From the NCBI RefSeq assembly GCF_021155765.1, contig NC_060109.1:1637001-1701000 (forward strand): a stretch of DNA of 64,000 bases. The letters run 5' to 3'. Origin of the DNA: Diprion similis. Lineage: Eukaryota; Arthropoda; Insecta; Hymenoptera; Diprionidae. The position numbers were made by a program, and so were the translations under genes. Of this stretch, positions 35,329 to 48,335 are shown in pieces. Within the stretch, counting starts at the first letter, position 1. Each line of letters starts with the position of its first letter. A model generated the notes under the pieces. The model was not told the origin of the DNA. It searched no databases and was given only the letters and a program-made list of their open reading frames with translations.

Positions 35329-35690
35329 TTAGAGAAGATTACGTAATAAGCGACGAAATAGGTAGTCGTAAAAAGAAAGTATTGCTTCTTGGAATTCGTC
35401 GACGGGGGGAATGAGATGTATATGAGACGACGACGTCGACGACGAAGCGGGTATATCCGAGAACAGATGGACTATCGCCGCGGCTCCTCCCTTATCCAGA
35501 TTAGGGGCCTTATCTTGGGTAAACAGCGGAGCAGTTGGGACAGTGGTTGAAACTGAGCTGGTCATCGGCGCCTCTCGCACCTTCGCGTCACCGGGCATCG
35601 ATTGGTCCCTCAGATAAGGCCCATAGGTATGTATCCAGGCACCGACTGACTGTCCCTTGGCATAGTTATGACCCGTGTATTTCCCGAGAT
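35329..35690 (-). CDS. Candidate terminal exon with poly(A) signal, unidentified
   Basis: After an acceptor GGCATCACAG, a frame runs from 35690 to a TAA at 35329-35331, giving about 119 residues. Its composition is protein-like: GKYTGHNYAKGQSVGAWIH at the start, a Ser/Thr/Pro stretch in the middle (including SSSTSSS) and PPVDEFQEAILSFYDYLF near the end. Many codons end in G or C, unlike the flanks. An AATAAA on the same strand lies at 35198-35193, about 130 bp after the stop, where a poly(A) signal would be expected. The frame is open a little further upstream, so the acceptor choice is not certain. I do not recognise the family. Confidence 0.42.
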
Positions 35691-36020
35691 CTGTGATGCC
35701 GCGTGTAGCACGCGTACATATACAAGTAAACACGTGCACGATCCATGTGTCGTGGCACTATCACCGTGGATTTACCGTTACGCTGTAAGTCAAGCTCCGT
35801 TTTTCTGGGTTATATACATATACGTTCAAGGAAACGACAAAATGCCACTTCATTAAAATCCAGTTTATTCCACTTAATCGAGATTCTTTTTTTCAATTTT
35901 AAATCCGTGTTCGACAACTACTTACATGAACGGAGATCAGTCCTGCGATTGCTCTACGATTCTCTTCATTTTTTTATCGATTGCAAACAACAGATCCTCG
36001 TCATATCCATCGTCCATCGT

Positions 36021-36288
36021 CCGTCGTGTACTACTTATAGTTTAATGCGCATGTGCTACTATCCGAGAGCAGCTGTTTGCCAGGGCGACCAACCGTCATA
36101 AATTTGAACGACAGTTCGCCGCGATGTATGTAACCTCAAAAATTTGGACAGCTGTCGGTTTTTAACACAACTGCTAGCGACAACTGTCAAAATTTTTGAG
36201 GTTAGGTACTGGATGGTTGGTTACCCTTGCAAACAACTGCTATCGAATTGTAACGCATGCGCGTTAAGCTATAGCAGACGACGGAATA
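36021..36288. mobile_element. ~270-bp foldback element
   Basis: Almost the whole stretch folds back on itself. Matching arm segments are CCGTCGT..TTATAG.TTAA with TTAA.CTATAG..ACGACGG; GCGCATG with CATGCGC; CAGCTGTTTGCCAGGG with CCCTTGCAAACAACTG; ACCAACCGTC with GATGGTTGGT; and AACCTCAAAAATTT with AAATTTTTGAGGTT. The loop is short (about 36165). No coding capacity. Confidence 0.7.
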
Positions 36289-37089
36289 TTCTGTCGTTAG
36301 CAATTTACACTGCATATGTAGCTTATTTGAAGCTTCTAGCTTACAAAAATGTCAGAAGATTCACGTTTCCCATTAACTCGTACTCTTTAAGTATTTTGCT
36401 GGTAGGTTTATTTCATGGAATCTGAGTTTATTTTATTGAAGAAATTCTAGAATATACAATATATGTGATGAATAAAAAGATGGATATTTTTGAATGGCCA
36501 CCCAAGTTCAAGCCCGACTCAGTATCTATGACATAGCAGGATCATTTTGATATTTTTATGTGTATGAAGTTCATCCAGCATCTGAAATTGTTGCGGCACC
36601 TGCATCGTTACAAAATAGGAAATTAAACGTAATTCAGAGGGATTTATAGTTATGGACATGACGTCAAGAATTTTGTTTCAACGTTTTACTTCATGAATTA
36701 CGTGGTAAAATGTGCGGTTAATTTTCGAAAACATCAGCTTCTTGCATGTAAACATATTTTATTAGTCACTCGTTTATATTTTCCTAAACGATTATCTCTT
36801 TTTCACTAATTTTTAAATTCTCAAAAATTTGACGATGCTCTGAAAATTGGTAGTGACATTAAATTCAGGCTGAGAAGTAAATGGATAAATATTAAAATAC
36901 ATATTTTGACCAATTTTTTAGAATATTATTTTCAAGCTTTTTCGAAAAACAATTACTCCAGTTACCACTCATAAACTAAAGCAGACATATCGTGAACGGA
37001 TAAAGTAATACGTAGGGTACCAAAGTGACAAATCTTCCCATAGATTCTATGAACCAATGATTTCTTTCAAAGATGAATACAAGACATTG
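36289..37089. other. AT-rich stretch, nothing recognised
   Basis: No feature seen beyond short chance frames. Confidence 0.3.
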
Positions 37090-37340
37090 ATCGCTTGCAA
37101 GGCTATGCGATCAATCGATTAACCGACTCTTTCAATGAATTGTTTTTTCACTCAATGTATCAATTCGCCCGTTCAACGTATAAATTTCCAATCAACCGAT
37201 CAATCAGCCTTTAGTTCTTTCGCGTACTGAATCAACAGATTCTTCAAATCGAGCCCTCTTTCGACCAATCGATCCCCTCAATAAATCGTCTTTCCGATCA
37301 ACCGACGAATCACTGATTCTCAGTTCGTACAATAATCGAC
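37090..37340. repeat. ATCGATTAACCGA-rich degenerate simple repeat
   Basis: Repeated words such as GATCAATCGATTAACCG, CAACCGATCAATC and CGACC AATCGATC-type phrases, resembling the tract at 13838-14060 in the opposite reading. Confidence 0.5.
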
Positions 37341-37459
37341 TTAACTCTTCTCACCGAAGACATACGAATACAAAAATCACCCAATTCTCATATCAGGCTA
37401 AGCTAAAACTGCAAGAAGATAAGAAACCCGCTAAAAAACGCGTCGTTCAAACTACAAAG

Positions 37460-38290
37460 ACGCAGGGTGTCCACCTTATTGCGGTCGGCGATCAGCTGAT
37501 CGACGAGCGAATTCGGAGCAAGAAACGAGGGGCCCGATAGCCGAGCGCGGAAAGTTATCGGGGCCCGACGACACGCGTCCCCCGTTTTGGAGTGGGGCGC
37601 GAACGAACGGTGGAGGATCGAGGGATCGCTCGAGCGCTCGTGGCTCTCGGGCGGGTCTCGTGGGCGTCCTCAGCTCGTTGGCCAGGAGTCGCCGCGTGGC
37701 TCAGTCTTCGGCTCGCACTGTCCTGTCTGGCCATGCGTCGCGCACAACTGGCGTCCGCCGCACATTCGCCCCAACCGTACCGCCGTAGCAGCAACGCCAA
37801 GGAACCGAGCACCACCGACACCAGCAGGATTTTTTCTTGGGTCAAAAAATCGGAATCCAAGGATCGGCCGGGGCCTGAACCCGGACGACCCCGCCGGGCC
37901 TTATTATCCGCCCTCGCCGCTAGTTCAGAAAGGGTGTCGACAGTCCTCCAGGAGCTTGCAAGCCCCAAAGGCGGTCCAACCCTCAGCGGGATTTTTGGAT
38001 CTCTGTTCATCCCAGTTTCATGAGTTTTTTCTCATTCACCTCGCGACGCTCGCAACCCCCGGAGGAGTCAGTGACACAGGATCGAAGTGCATGGGCCCAT
38101 CAGTCGATAAGTTACCTTGCGAATTGGTTTTTCGCGGATCGATATCGATCGCCGATCCCCCCCACTTCGCACTCCAGTCTGAACACTTATAGTTTCGAAC
38201 GATTTTCGACATGCATTACGATCGATCGATCACCAGATACTACTACTCGCCACGCGACTGAACGCCGGTTCAACGAGTGTGTGTTGTGCT
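37460..38290. promoter_or_regulatory. CpG-rich island, likely transcription start/first exon region
   Basis: This is the most GC- and CpG-rich tract of the window. Frames of 143 and 201 codons (+) and 151 codons (-) overlap, as expected for GC-rich sequence with few stops. The plus frame 37592-38023 has a hydrophobic stretch followed by a polar region (YRRSSNAKEPSTTDTSRIFS) and could be a leader, but no donor or homology confirms it. I treat it as a promoter/first-exon island rather than call a protein. Confidence 0.35.
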
Positions 38291-39111
38291 TGGTTTAAAA
38301 ATTCGTCACCGTATAGAACAAATATTTGTTACTCCCTCTCCTTTTTATTATACCTTATACGTTTGTTTTTATTTCTTTTTTTTTTTTTGTTATTCCTCTT
38401 CGTTTGTGGTGTCTCGCGTTATCAGACGATCGCATTTCGTGCTGTTCCATATTAATGTATACAGTGGACGATTTTTTCAATTACTCAACACCAAGTATAA
38501 CAAACTTTCAGTGAAATTATATTTGCAATAATTATGCATTATGTTGCTACAACGGCGTTACAGGGATAATTAAATTATTCACGTGCAGCAGACGGTAGAT
38601 AAATTATCACAATATCGTTGTGACGTTACAATTATAATCTGTGCAGTTGCGTACCTGCGACTATGAAATTCTGTAGCAGTATGGGTTTGCCGTAATCGCG
38701 AGTGTGTTTTTGATTTATATTGCTATTATGACAAACTGTTTTCAGAACATTTGGTTCGTTTTATTTATTTCATATGTGTGATTCTTTTTTCTATCATTTT
38801 TTTTTTTTTTACGCTTCTCTCATCTTTCTTTATCTCACAAAATACGATCCCGGTTTTATGTTCGCTACGCGTTGTTTAGTTTAGTGATACCTAAGTACTC
38901 GCACGACGAACGCGTGACGTCGCGACGACGCTACGTTTCAAACAATTTGCGATCACTGATTTTTTTTCTCTCAACTCTGAATCGTCGAAATACGCTCAGA
39001 TACTTTACATCGATATTCCGTATTCTTCAGCTGATTGTGAATTGTTCATTCAGTGAGTGAGTTTCATTTTTGTGACACCTAATATTCCTCATCTCGTCTT
39101 CAAAGGATCGG
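38291..39111. other. T-rich stretch between the CpG island and a candidate first exon
   Basis: Several poly(T) runs (near 38380 and 38802). A CpG-richer patch lies at about 38880-38935. No gene is supported. Confidence 0.3.
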
Positions 39112-39151
39112 ATGGTGCGGGCTTACTTCTTTGCCTCAACTTCTCTGAGTG
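39112..39151 (+). CDS. Candidate 5' coding exon
   Basis: The ATG at 39112 starts MVRAYFFASTSLS and reaches a strong donor (AGTG|GTGAGT) after 40 bp, phase 1. It follows a CpG-richer leader. Such a short exon is weak evidence; it could be the 5' end of a gene running right through a long intron. Confidence 0.2.
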
Positions 39152-42100
39152 GTGAGTCATTTATACACTTGTAAGTATTTTTATTCGATTGGTTATCAGC
39201 TAGAAGATAGATTGTCTCGCGTATATACTTTCTTCCGTTAAACTAAATACCTAAACATGTATTTGAAGCACGTTTTGCATCCATTCAGACACTCGTTAGC
39301 TGTGCAATTTTTTTTTTTTTTTTCTTTTCATTTCAAACACCGTAAAAGTATAAAATAGTAGAAATATTTGGCTAAAATTTTTGCAAAAAAATTATCATCG
39401 TAATTAACCATCGATCAATCAATTTTAATCAAATTTTTATCTCAAATCTTACTAGCTTATAGTTTGAACTATTATATCTATAATAGCTTTTAGTCAAGAA
39501 GGTATAATTTAATCTCAGAGTTGTACTTAATATGAAGATTTACTCTTTTGAAACGTAAGAAAAATTAATTCCTTTTCAACTTTATCTTTCGATTATTCAT
39601 TTAACTACTTGAGTAGCAAGTCTCTGTAGTTACTTTCAAACTCTTATTCTCACTTCTCTCGTTAAAAAGTCACTACTAAAGTTAGTTTTTTGTCGCGGCA
39701 ATCGTGAGGCTCACCTCTTCAAGGATTAAATAAATTTATGTTGGTATAATTAGCTGATTATTCTAATCGTTTGACGGCAGGTTATAATATAAATATGAAT
39801 TGGAATTTTACACGTAATTTTTAGTAGCTGCTGTAACGATCGTAAAATCTAAATATTATACCTGAATTATATGTAAAAAATAGGAAATTGAGTTATCGTG
39901 ATTAATGAAAAGTAACGTCTTTTTCGGCGAGCAGAAATCAAATGAAATTTCATGGTTATTGCATCTGTATTTGGTAAAATATGTCAATAAATTCACGGTG
40001 ATATATGTTCAAAGAATCAAACGTTGAAATTTATTGCTATTTATATTTGGCTCAAGGTGTCGAAAATATTTGCAAATATCTCACTTCATAGAAATCGCAA
40101 ATTTCTTTCGATTTATTGACTCTCTCGTATTTTAATTTTCTTTTTTTTTTTTGTGAAAGCGACGGTACGATTTAAGATAATGCGTTTCAAGCATAACGCT
40201 TTACTTTAAAACTGTCAAACAAAAAAAAAAATTGGTGGTAAAAATAGGAAACCTCGAAAAAAATCGGACAATGACGAATATATATATTTTCAGGCAGCTT
40301 GAATAAAAGAAAGGAATTTTTAAATTTAAGTTCAAAGTACGACGTATGCATACAAGTTGTGTATATATCGTTCGAATTGTCGAACATTAAAATGCTACAC
40401 GTGACAGTAGATGATACAACATTCCACTGCGGTTTCACCAGAATCTAAAACTGTTACAGAGCTATATTCCTAAGGCTGTGATACTTCGCATATATAGGCC
40501 TTGTCCCGAGTGTATGTATGTATGTATATATGATGAGAAAATTAATGTGAAATTTGTTATTATTCGCACATCTTCTGAATATCTTAAAAGATCAGGTTTC
40601 ACGACCCTGCTTGAAAGCGTAATTTGAAAAATCTTACCTCTGACGACTTCGTCACGAATTTCGTGTATTCCTTTGACGAGCTGAGGGAGATGGATGCTAA
40701 CTCAAAAACGATCTGCTCTCTAAAAGGCATGAAAATCCCCGCGGGCCGATGCGATGCAAGCTAATTGCATGCTGGTCGGCTGACAGTTTGCGCGGTATTC
40801 GCCTAACGGAGTTGAACGTGTCGGTGCAGCTGATTTTATTTTTATTTTCCCTCTTTCCTCTCCTCATTCACCACCACTGCAAGAGTGTTCGTGCAAAACG
40901 AGCATTTACCCTCGTTGCATATTAATACAGGATTATTTATACAAATCAGGTACCATAAAATCTGTCACACATTCATTTTATATCGTGTGTAATATAAGTG
41001 CGGATACTAGGTTCAATAAATTGCTTGCGATATGTTTATTTGTAAATTTTTTGTCATTCTTATTCTACTAAATTTCGCGAGAACGCGTCTGGAATGTGGA
41101 TTACAGAGATAAGAGTCGAGATAGAAAACCAGGAACTTGTGAGATTTTTAAGAGAGTTGTAAAATAAGTGGATAAATTACTGCTTGACTTCACGATTCAA
41201 ATTTTTATCGTGAAAATATAAAGTTTTTGAATTCCGAATGCAAAGAATATTTCGAAGCGATAATAGCAAGCTTAGGTTTTATCAGAGTGATATTTTGTCT
41301 TCCCTAATCTGTTTTTTTACATTAACTGAAAGAAATTCTGTAGATCAATTATAGCAGAACCATTAGGATTGATTTATTATCCAAGCCAGTTGATTCTAAA
41401 TTGACTCAATTAAACGTTCTCTTTGCCCAAACGATTAATACCTACAGACGTACTAAAAAATAATCAGCGGTTTTTTTTAACTAACTGCATTAGTTATCCA
41501 GTTAAATGAATCCCGATTGGATTAATCGAAATTGGTATTTGATTGGATGAAAAATGTAAATAGTTAAAAAGAAGGCAGAAAATCAAAAACATGTATAATC
41601 AGTTTGACACGATTTTTGAAGATATATAAATTCTCTTACCCAGATGTGAATGTTCAGTAAAATTATAAGATACTGCAATTATAAGACTTTGGAAGAAGTC
41701 TAATCATCATGTTGAAGTCAGTAACGTAATTGCACCGATTCATGATTAGCAAAAACAGTAATTTCGCGATTTCAGAATTGTTGGAAATTCGGTAAACTGT
41801 CATAAAACAAAGCATACTCGTATTTGAAATCTTAAGTCCTTGAAAATCGTTATAGAAATTAAGAAAATAATGATTTTCCCACATTGTTTCGTTAGAATAA
41901 CGTCACGGACTTCGATCTCGTGTCTAATTATAAAAAGGTCGAAAATACATGACAGCGTTGAAACAATCAAAAACTTAGCTGATTTCCTAATGAATTCTCT
42001 TCGTTTTTGTTAAACGCGGATCGTCCCCGAACACAACTACACTCCACTCGAAGAAGTAAAAAGTTTTCGTTTATCTTTTCTACGATATATTATCTCCTTT

Positions 42101-42205
42101 TCCTAATGTATTCACGTGTATTATGGGCACAGAGCCAACAAGATCAATATTGATGTCTATTTGAATACTGTTGTTGTGCAGAGCCGGTATGTATGTCCAC
42201 ATATT
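39152..42205. other. Long AT-rich stretch (intron-like), nothing recognised
   Basis: Poly(T) runs near 39308 and 40140, a TATG run near 40512, and short frames only. A GC-richer patch at 40730-40830 contains no clear feature. Confidence 0.3.
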
Positions 42206-42232
42206 CACACACAAACACACACACACACACAC
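42206..42232. repeat. CA microsatellite
   Basis: CA dinucleotides with one A insertion over about 27 bp. Confidence 0.85.
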
Positions 42233-43068
42233 GTAGCATCGAGGAATTTCAAATCTCTATTGCATTTGGTAATCCGGCGTAGGGTACAAGTCTTAACGTC
42301 GAAGGAGATCTGCAGCTCTCGGGGTCCTGATCAGCTAAGCAAACACCGCGAGGTTCTCACCTTTATCGTGATAATGGCTGTAATTTTGGCAGCTCGTCGC
42401 GATGTGTAAACGCAGATTGTTCGACCCCCGTTGATTGCATGGTGCGAAGCACGAGGCCGACGATTTATTACTCAACCTGCAGTATGTAAGCGTATCTTAC
42501 ACACTCACACACACGTGTCATGGCTGTTGCGCCTCCTCGCTGCATGGTTAACTGATGGGGCTCCGCGGACTTTCGTTGAATAAACAATAAATATATTCTC
42601 GCCTCCTCGGAGAATTACCTAGTGGCCTATACACCCGTGATTACCTCCTGCAACGGGGTTAAAAAAGGGGCTCGGATTTTTGCCCCCACGTATTTACTTC
42701 CTTTGACCTTTTTCCCTTCACCGTTCTCGCCCGACCTCACACGTAAGCTCTGCTCCTTGATGCACAAGGAAGCGCCTTCGCAGTTATAAACCTCTTTGTA
42801 AATTTCTGCCTGCATGCAACGTCCGGTGTAATATACGTATAACGTACCTCTATCCTCGCAGGGAAAGTGAGAATTTTTTTTTCTTATTTTTATCCTCACT
42901 CGACGAGGGGTTAATTATTCTCAAAGTCCGGTTTACACAGGCTCTCTTCGAGTCCCATGGGATGCTTGTGAAGCTTCGCGAAACCTTTCCAAGTATCCTG
43001 TGTGGTATACCTGTACGTGTATACTTGTTAATTGTTAACGTGACGTTTCTGGAAATCTTATAAATATG
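42233..43068. other. Moderately GC stretch without a supported gene
   Basis: A minus-strand frame at 42627-42899 and a plus frame ending at 42409 have no splice support. Confidence 0.25.
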
Positions 43069-43453
43069 TTTTTATGGCATGGGCATTGAAAAGTCCACTT
43101 TTTGTGGCAGTTTTCGTTTCGTAAAGTGACGATTTATACGGTAGCGACCAAAGTTGAGGAATAAAGTCTTTATTCCGCAGTTTTGATGCGCAGTTCGAAG
43201 TGCGCATCCCAAACTGCCGAATAAAGTAGCTTCGTCGAACAGATCGCGACATAACCTCACTCTTCGTTTTGCTTTTCAATGCCCATACCGTAAAAAATAT
43301 TGTATCTGGCATGCCCGTAAACCGTTTTTTAGCTTGGATCATTTCAGTACTCGCTTCCGGCTCGCTTCCGGCTCGTCTTCAGCTCGTCCTGAAATCTTTA
43401 TCCTTGCCAAAAAAAACAGGTGGTTTACGGGTATGCCACATAAATAGCTATTT
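43069..43453 (-). repeat. Nested-palindrome interspersed element, copy 2 (inverted)
   Basis: Same element as 32351-32750 in the opposite orientation, ending AAATAGCTATTT at 43453. It has one fewer unit in the AGCGAGCCGGA-type run and a mismatch in the inner hairpin (TGAGGAATAAAG). The 62-codon frame is preserved (43260-43072). Confidence 0.85.
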
Positions 43454-45750
43454 AAAGTCTCGAGATATCTATAAAGTTTGACAATCCAATCCAACGAGGT
43501 CTTCGAAATTTCAGAAATACCCGTGAAATCCGATCAAATTTCACGAAGTCTTTTTGGAATCCTGACAAATCCGGTAAAGTCTTCAAAGTCTTGTGAAGTC
43601 CTGTCAGGTTCGAATTTCTCTGATTTGAGGAATGGTTTGAAGCAGAACTGGAATTCCCATAAAACCGTTATTCTCTCAAATCTTTTATGCCATCCATTTA
43701 ATTTTCCTTCTAGTTATCTAGTATCCTCAACCATGATAGAGTAGGCGTGATATAAATTTCGGTGATACATAAGAGGACGATACCGAATCATTTGGAATTT
43801 GGAGTGAGTAAATTAGTCCAAAGTCAAGTATAGTTCGCGTTGACGTGTTTACGCTCCTGACATCCAGCTTCAAAGTTATACTTTCCACGTTCGATTCTCA
43901 TGCCTGATGCTGCTGCAGCATCTGCCAGCCGGTTGTTTCCTTTTCCCTCCTGTTCCATTAAAAATGTTTTAATTTTTTCACGCGTTATCCGTTAGGAAAC
44001 GGCGAATGCCGTCCACTAATGGTTACAGATCCAATTGTAACATGTGCCAAAACGTTGAGCCGTGAAAATCCGTTTGGAAAAGCTTTTTTTTTTTTTCTTC
44101 TTCACGGATTATGAAAATCTTTGAGGAGGTGTAAAAAATTCGTAACCATGGACACTTTGATGACAGTGAGACGGTACATCGATATTGCGTTTAGACCCAT
44201 CCATGCATGACTGACGTTTAGGGCGCCAAGCGATCATGGAGCGAATCAATCGTCAGTCGGGTAAAAAGCGATGCAACGATGAGATTGACACGCATTGTTT
44301 ATTGCTGATGAAACGGGGTTGATGAATTGGTGAAAATATTCTGTCTGTCGTAATTGTAAGGAAATAAACATTCGGGGCTAGAGCGTGAGGAGAGTTGCCT
44401 AGCCAGCGGGCTTAAATGGCGTCGTCAATCCGGGAGCTACGTGTATACAGTATATACACACAGTCCAGGCCAACCGAGAGCCGAAGGATGGAAGAGACAC
44501 TGGATAAACAGACGCTTCTAATCACTTACCGTGAGCACGAAAATAAATTGAGTTGTTGGGGAGAGCCGACGACCCGTGACCCTCTTCGACGGTAACTTCA
44601 TCAATAATATTTTAACAGTATCCGAATGAACCAGCTCTAGACGATGAACGTTTCCAAACTGTATTTTAGAAATGAGATTAGATTTTTATCGGCATTTTTA
44701 TTTGACAGCAAGACTATAGAAGAAGATCGCATCTTCTTAGGTTATTGCTTATTGGAATTTGGGACACGACATCAATTGTTTTTACGCGTATTGAGTATTT
44801 TGATAATTGGAAATTGGAAAAAGTTTGGAGAGAAATATATTTGGAAATGAATATATATGCTATTCATGACACATTTTTCTAAGTTGAAGACGAATTTATT
44901 AGAGGAAGAAGTAGAGGTACGTATTGCGATCCTGCATAAAAATGCCGACTACGAATGAATTTCAATCGTAAATGATGGAGGTTTGCTGATTAATTATATA
45001 TAAGATGTGGCAATTCGTGAAACTTGCCATCGCCAACACTTTATTCAAGTATTTATTGGAAACATACACACTAATAATAACACGGGTCGACAAATTTTTT
45101 ATTTTTTTATTTCTCGAGTTTATATTTAAATAAATAAATTTTGATTCTGTGCATCGAATAATGAACAAAATCTTCGTTTATTAGTTATAAGGTTAAAAAG
45201 GATTTAATTGCAAAACTGAGCTTTGTTTAGTTGTTATTTACTATAAATGTTTAACAAAATAGGTAATTTTTTTTTTCAAAATCCAAAATAGCGTTCTGGT
45301 TTTTACAAAATCAAACCTTATCTAATTAAACTATTTTTTTCTTTCATTAGTTACAGGGAAGAAATCAAAATTTGACGTCTAGAATCCAGACTCAAAATTC
45401 CTTTTTTTAATTGTATATTTTTAATTGATCTGTAGAATCGGTATGACCCTGTAAATTCCCATTTTTAACTGTTTGTGCAATGTTGGTATTTTATACTTAA
45501 CCTCAATTATACCGTTTTTTTTTCTCAATTGCTCATAAATGGGGTTCGTCCATTTGGCGTGGCTTTTGGTTACGTTCAAGGAAATACGGCATATTTTCAA
45601 ATCAGGGAATTTCTTGTTGTCGACATCTTTTTTTTTGTCGGGCAACGCTGTTCAAATCAGCACGAGAAAATTTTTATGAGAAAGTAAATACTCGTCTCGT
45701 TTCTATTTCAAATTCAATTATATTGCAGATTACGTACCGCCCATCATTAT

Positions 45751-45752
<2 letters not shown>
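43454..45752. other. AT-rich stretch; one lysine-rich minus-strand frame
   Basis: Around 43500-43620 a phrase like GAAATCC/GAAGTC..TTTCAAAGTC recurs imperfectly. The minus frame 45645-45421 reads plausibly (KFPDLKICRISLNVTKSH, then KWTNPIYEQLRKKNG) but lacks a start codon other than TTG and any splice support. No gene is called. Confidence 0.25.

Positions 45753-45790
<38 letters not shown>
45753..45790. repeat. TA microsatellite
   Basis: Nineteen uninterrupted TA dinucleotides. Confidence 0.95.
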
Positions 45791-45792
<2 letters not shown>

Positions 45793-46302
45793 CTTGTGAC
45801 GCAAGATGACGTAATTATGTTGATATTTGTTGCCGTTCCCAGACCACTCGTGAATATTCTATGAAGATACAAGCATCCGGGAGTAATATGTATACACACA
45901 CATATGTATAGTAACGATGAAGAATGAGGAACTGAAGAATTTGGAGAATGAACTCGAGTGCGAATGCTCGCCAAATAAGGTATAATAAGTTGTGCGGGAG
46001 GTTCCACGAATATAAATACTCTCAAAAGTTCGTTAAGTACTCCAATATTTGCGCATTCCCCGACTTTACAAGTAATGCGGAAACGACTTCATCGTATTCA
46101 CATGATATCCTCGTGTAATTAAACACGAAGAGACCGTTCAGTGATTTGAAAAATTTTCAGGAAATCAAAAATCTCTTTCTCGACCTGAAAGAAGCTCTCA
46201 AATTTTTTACCAACCCAACTCTAAGTACGTATCACAGATCTGATGGATATGTGTCATCCTACTTCAACCAATTAGGTTAAGTGAGTGTCAGGAGCCAGTT
46301 GA

Positions 46303-46489
46303 CATACCTTGTATTCGAATCCATTATGCAGACTTTGCCATTTTCAAATATCTGATTGACTTTTGACCTCGTTTGATACTTCTGTAGAAATGGTCGGTCA
46401 TTCAAAATCAGCGGAGTTCTACTCGTCAAGATACTTTCACAGCGTGAAAGGATAGCCATTGTGTGAAATAAGCATTGATTTGTCATCAT
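46303..46489 (-). CDS. Candidate exon, unidentified
   Basis: The frame opens with ATG ATG at 46489, right after in-frame stops, and runs to a good donor ACAAG|GTATGT (46303/46302), ending in phase 2. Within it a good acceptor (CATTTCTACAG) could define a shorter exon, beginning KYQTRSKVNQIFENGKVCIM. Composition is protein-like. No partner exon or family is recognised. Confidence 0.25.
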
Positions 46490-48335
46490 TCATCAAATCT
46501 TCACATCATCAAACCTCTTGACCTTGAATCATCCTTGACACATGACAGTCCTTCGCTATTATTCATTTACTGTTTACCATTGCTTTCACCCTGTTATGGG
46601 TCCAGAGTTTTATAGAATCTTTGGTCGACGAGTACTGTAATCACTGCTGTTAATCTTTCAGTGACATTCGTCAAGCGTATTCAAAACTCGCCCCATATGG
46701 AGGTCATTAAAATTCAATCTCATCCGATTTCTTACTTCCCTTTAAATTATTATGGGGTGAATATCGTGGTTTATCATCAGCTTATGAACATACTTTCATG
46801 GGATTCGTTGCCACATACCGTGTCCGTCTTCAAGTCATACTGTTTTTTAAGACACGAGTAACACCGTATCGAAATCATGTAACTCATGTCAAGACGATGC
46901 TCAAATTTCATTACGACAAGATAGCAGCGGGCGAATTATATATTTTTACAGTGTAAGCTACATGGAGTAGAACGTTGTGTTAGACAGATTTTTCTTCCTT
47001 TTTTTCTCCGTGAAACAGGTAGTGTAATTCATTTTCTCGTGTTCAAGAGAATTTCGTGCTTCAGGACATAAATAGTCGCTTCATACTGGCCGCGACCTCA
47101 TGTCTATCCTTTTCACGTTGCGTGTAGACGCATGATTTGAACAGCTTCAATTCATCCGATGAATTACACGGCTATCGTGTTTATACTGCTGCAGTTGCAT
47201 CGCAGGACCAAAAGACGAAACCTTCCAAGCTTTACGTACCGGTCGTTCTGAAATCGGTCACGTACTCGATCGTGCGTGTCACGTCTGTCTGTGTGAGGCG
47301 ATCACTGACCGAGGCAAGAACAAATAAGTTTAACCGTTCGCATCACGCGCAACCGAATTTGACGAAGTACGATGATTGTGGGAAAAACACCGCAGTATGA
47401 TCCAAGTAAATATATGTAAATGAAATTTTTCTCTCTAATAAGTTTCACTTTCGTTCAACGTCTCCTAGACATGTCCGGGGTATTTGAAAAATCGAAATGA
47501 GGAGAAAGGTAGCAATCAGATAAGACGTCAAATCACGATACAACCTCGCGCCAACATTTGCAAATGTTGAGTTGCGACATCCAATTTCCAAGTCTGCAAA
47601 TCGGAGAGAGCACATAATTCCAAGATTAATGAGCCTCGGTGAAACTGGGCGTAGTTTTATATATATATAAACGTGCAGCGGTGCCAGGGACCAATGGATT
47701 TCTAATGTAACAGGTTTCCATCCAGTCAAAAGCTCTCTTCAATAATGGCAGCTTCTCACCTTCGCAGAATCGTTACCGCATTAACTCTAACCAACCGATC
47801 AAAAGTCCTTCAAAAAAGACTTCTAAACGTTTGATTGTTGTACCGGAATCCAGGGTCTAAAGTAGACGATGAAGAGAAGTGCACCAAGTGCCCAAATCCT
47901 TTTAAGAACACTATACTTCGACAGTGATGTAGTTGGCTGTTTCTATGTAGCATATTTCGTGGTCAAAAGTCCTTGAGGAATGGGTTGATTGTTTGAAGTG
48001 GGAGTCAAAGTAGCCGAAGAATCCTTTGGGTCATACTCCGATAGTGATATAGGCGTCTATTTTTGTGGCCGAAATTATCTAGCTTTCTAAAATCAGGGAA
48101 TCGTGAAACCGCGTGTGGCCTGAAATAGACGGTATTTAGACGAGGCGCTGTGGCCAAAGAGTGTATTGCTACCACCTCTGAAGCCACCCCTACGCCAAGT
48201 GCGGAGGTGTAGAGGGTTCTGTTATGTTTCAAATCCCGCGTGATCTTTGCGCGGCCGTCTCTCTGTGTAAACACCGTCGGAAATACACTCACCACGCTCC
48301 TGGCTCCCTCTGGTCCATTCAGAGCGCGTGGTTAG
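46490..48335. other. Non-coding stretch with isolated frames
   Basis: A plus frame at 46661-46861 follows an acceptor-like TTAATCTTTCAG and contains SHPISYFPLNYYGVNIVVYH, but it ends in a stop without a donor. The frame at 47137-47400 is less convincing. Neither is called. Confidence 0.25.

Noticed and set aside
37587..38192. 201-codon plus-strand frame in the CpG island
   Set aside because: Frames are open in three phases on two strands here because the tract is GC-rich and poor in stop codons. The sequence is Pro/Arg/Ser-rich and lacks any known domain.
45421..45645. Lysine-rich minus-strand frame as a gene
   Set aside because: It starts only at TTG, follows an in-frame stop, has no donor or acceptor, and Lys-rich readings are common in AT-rich sequence.
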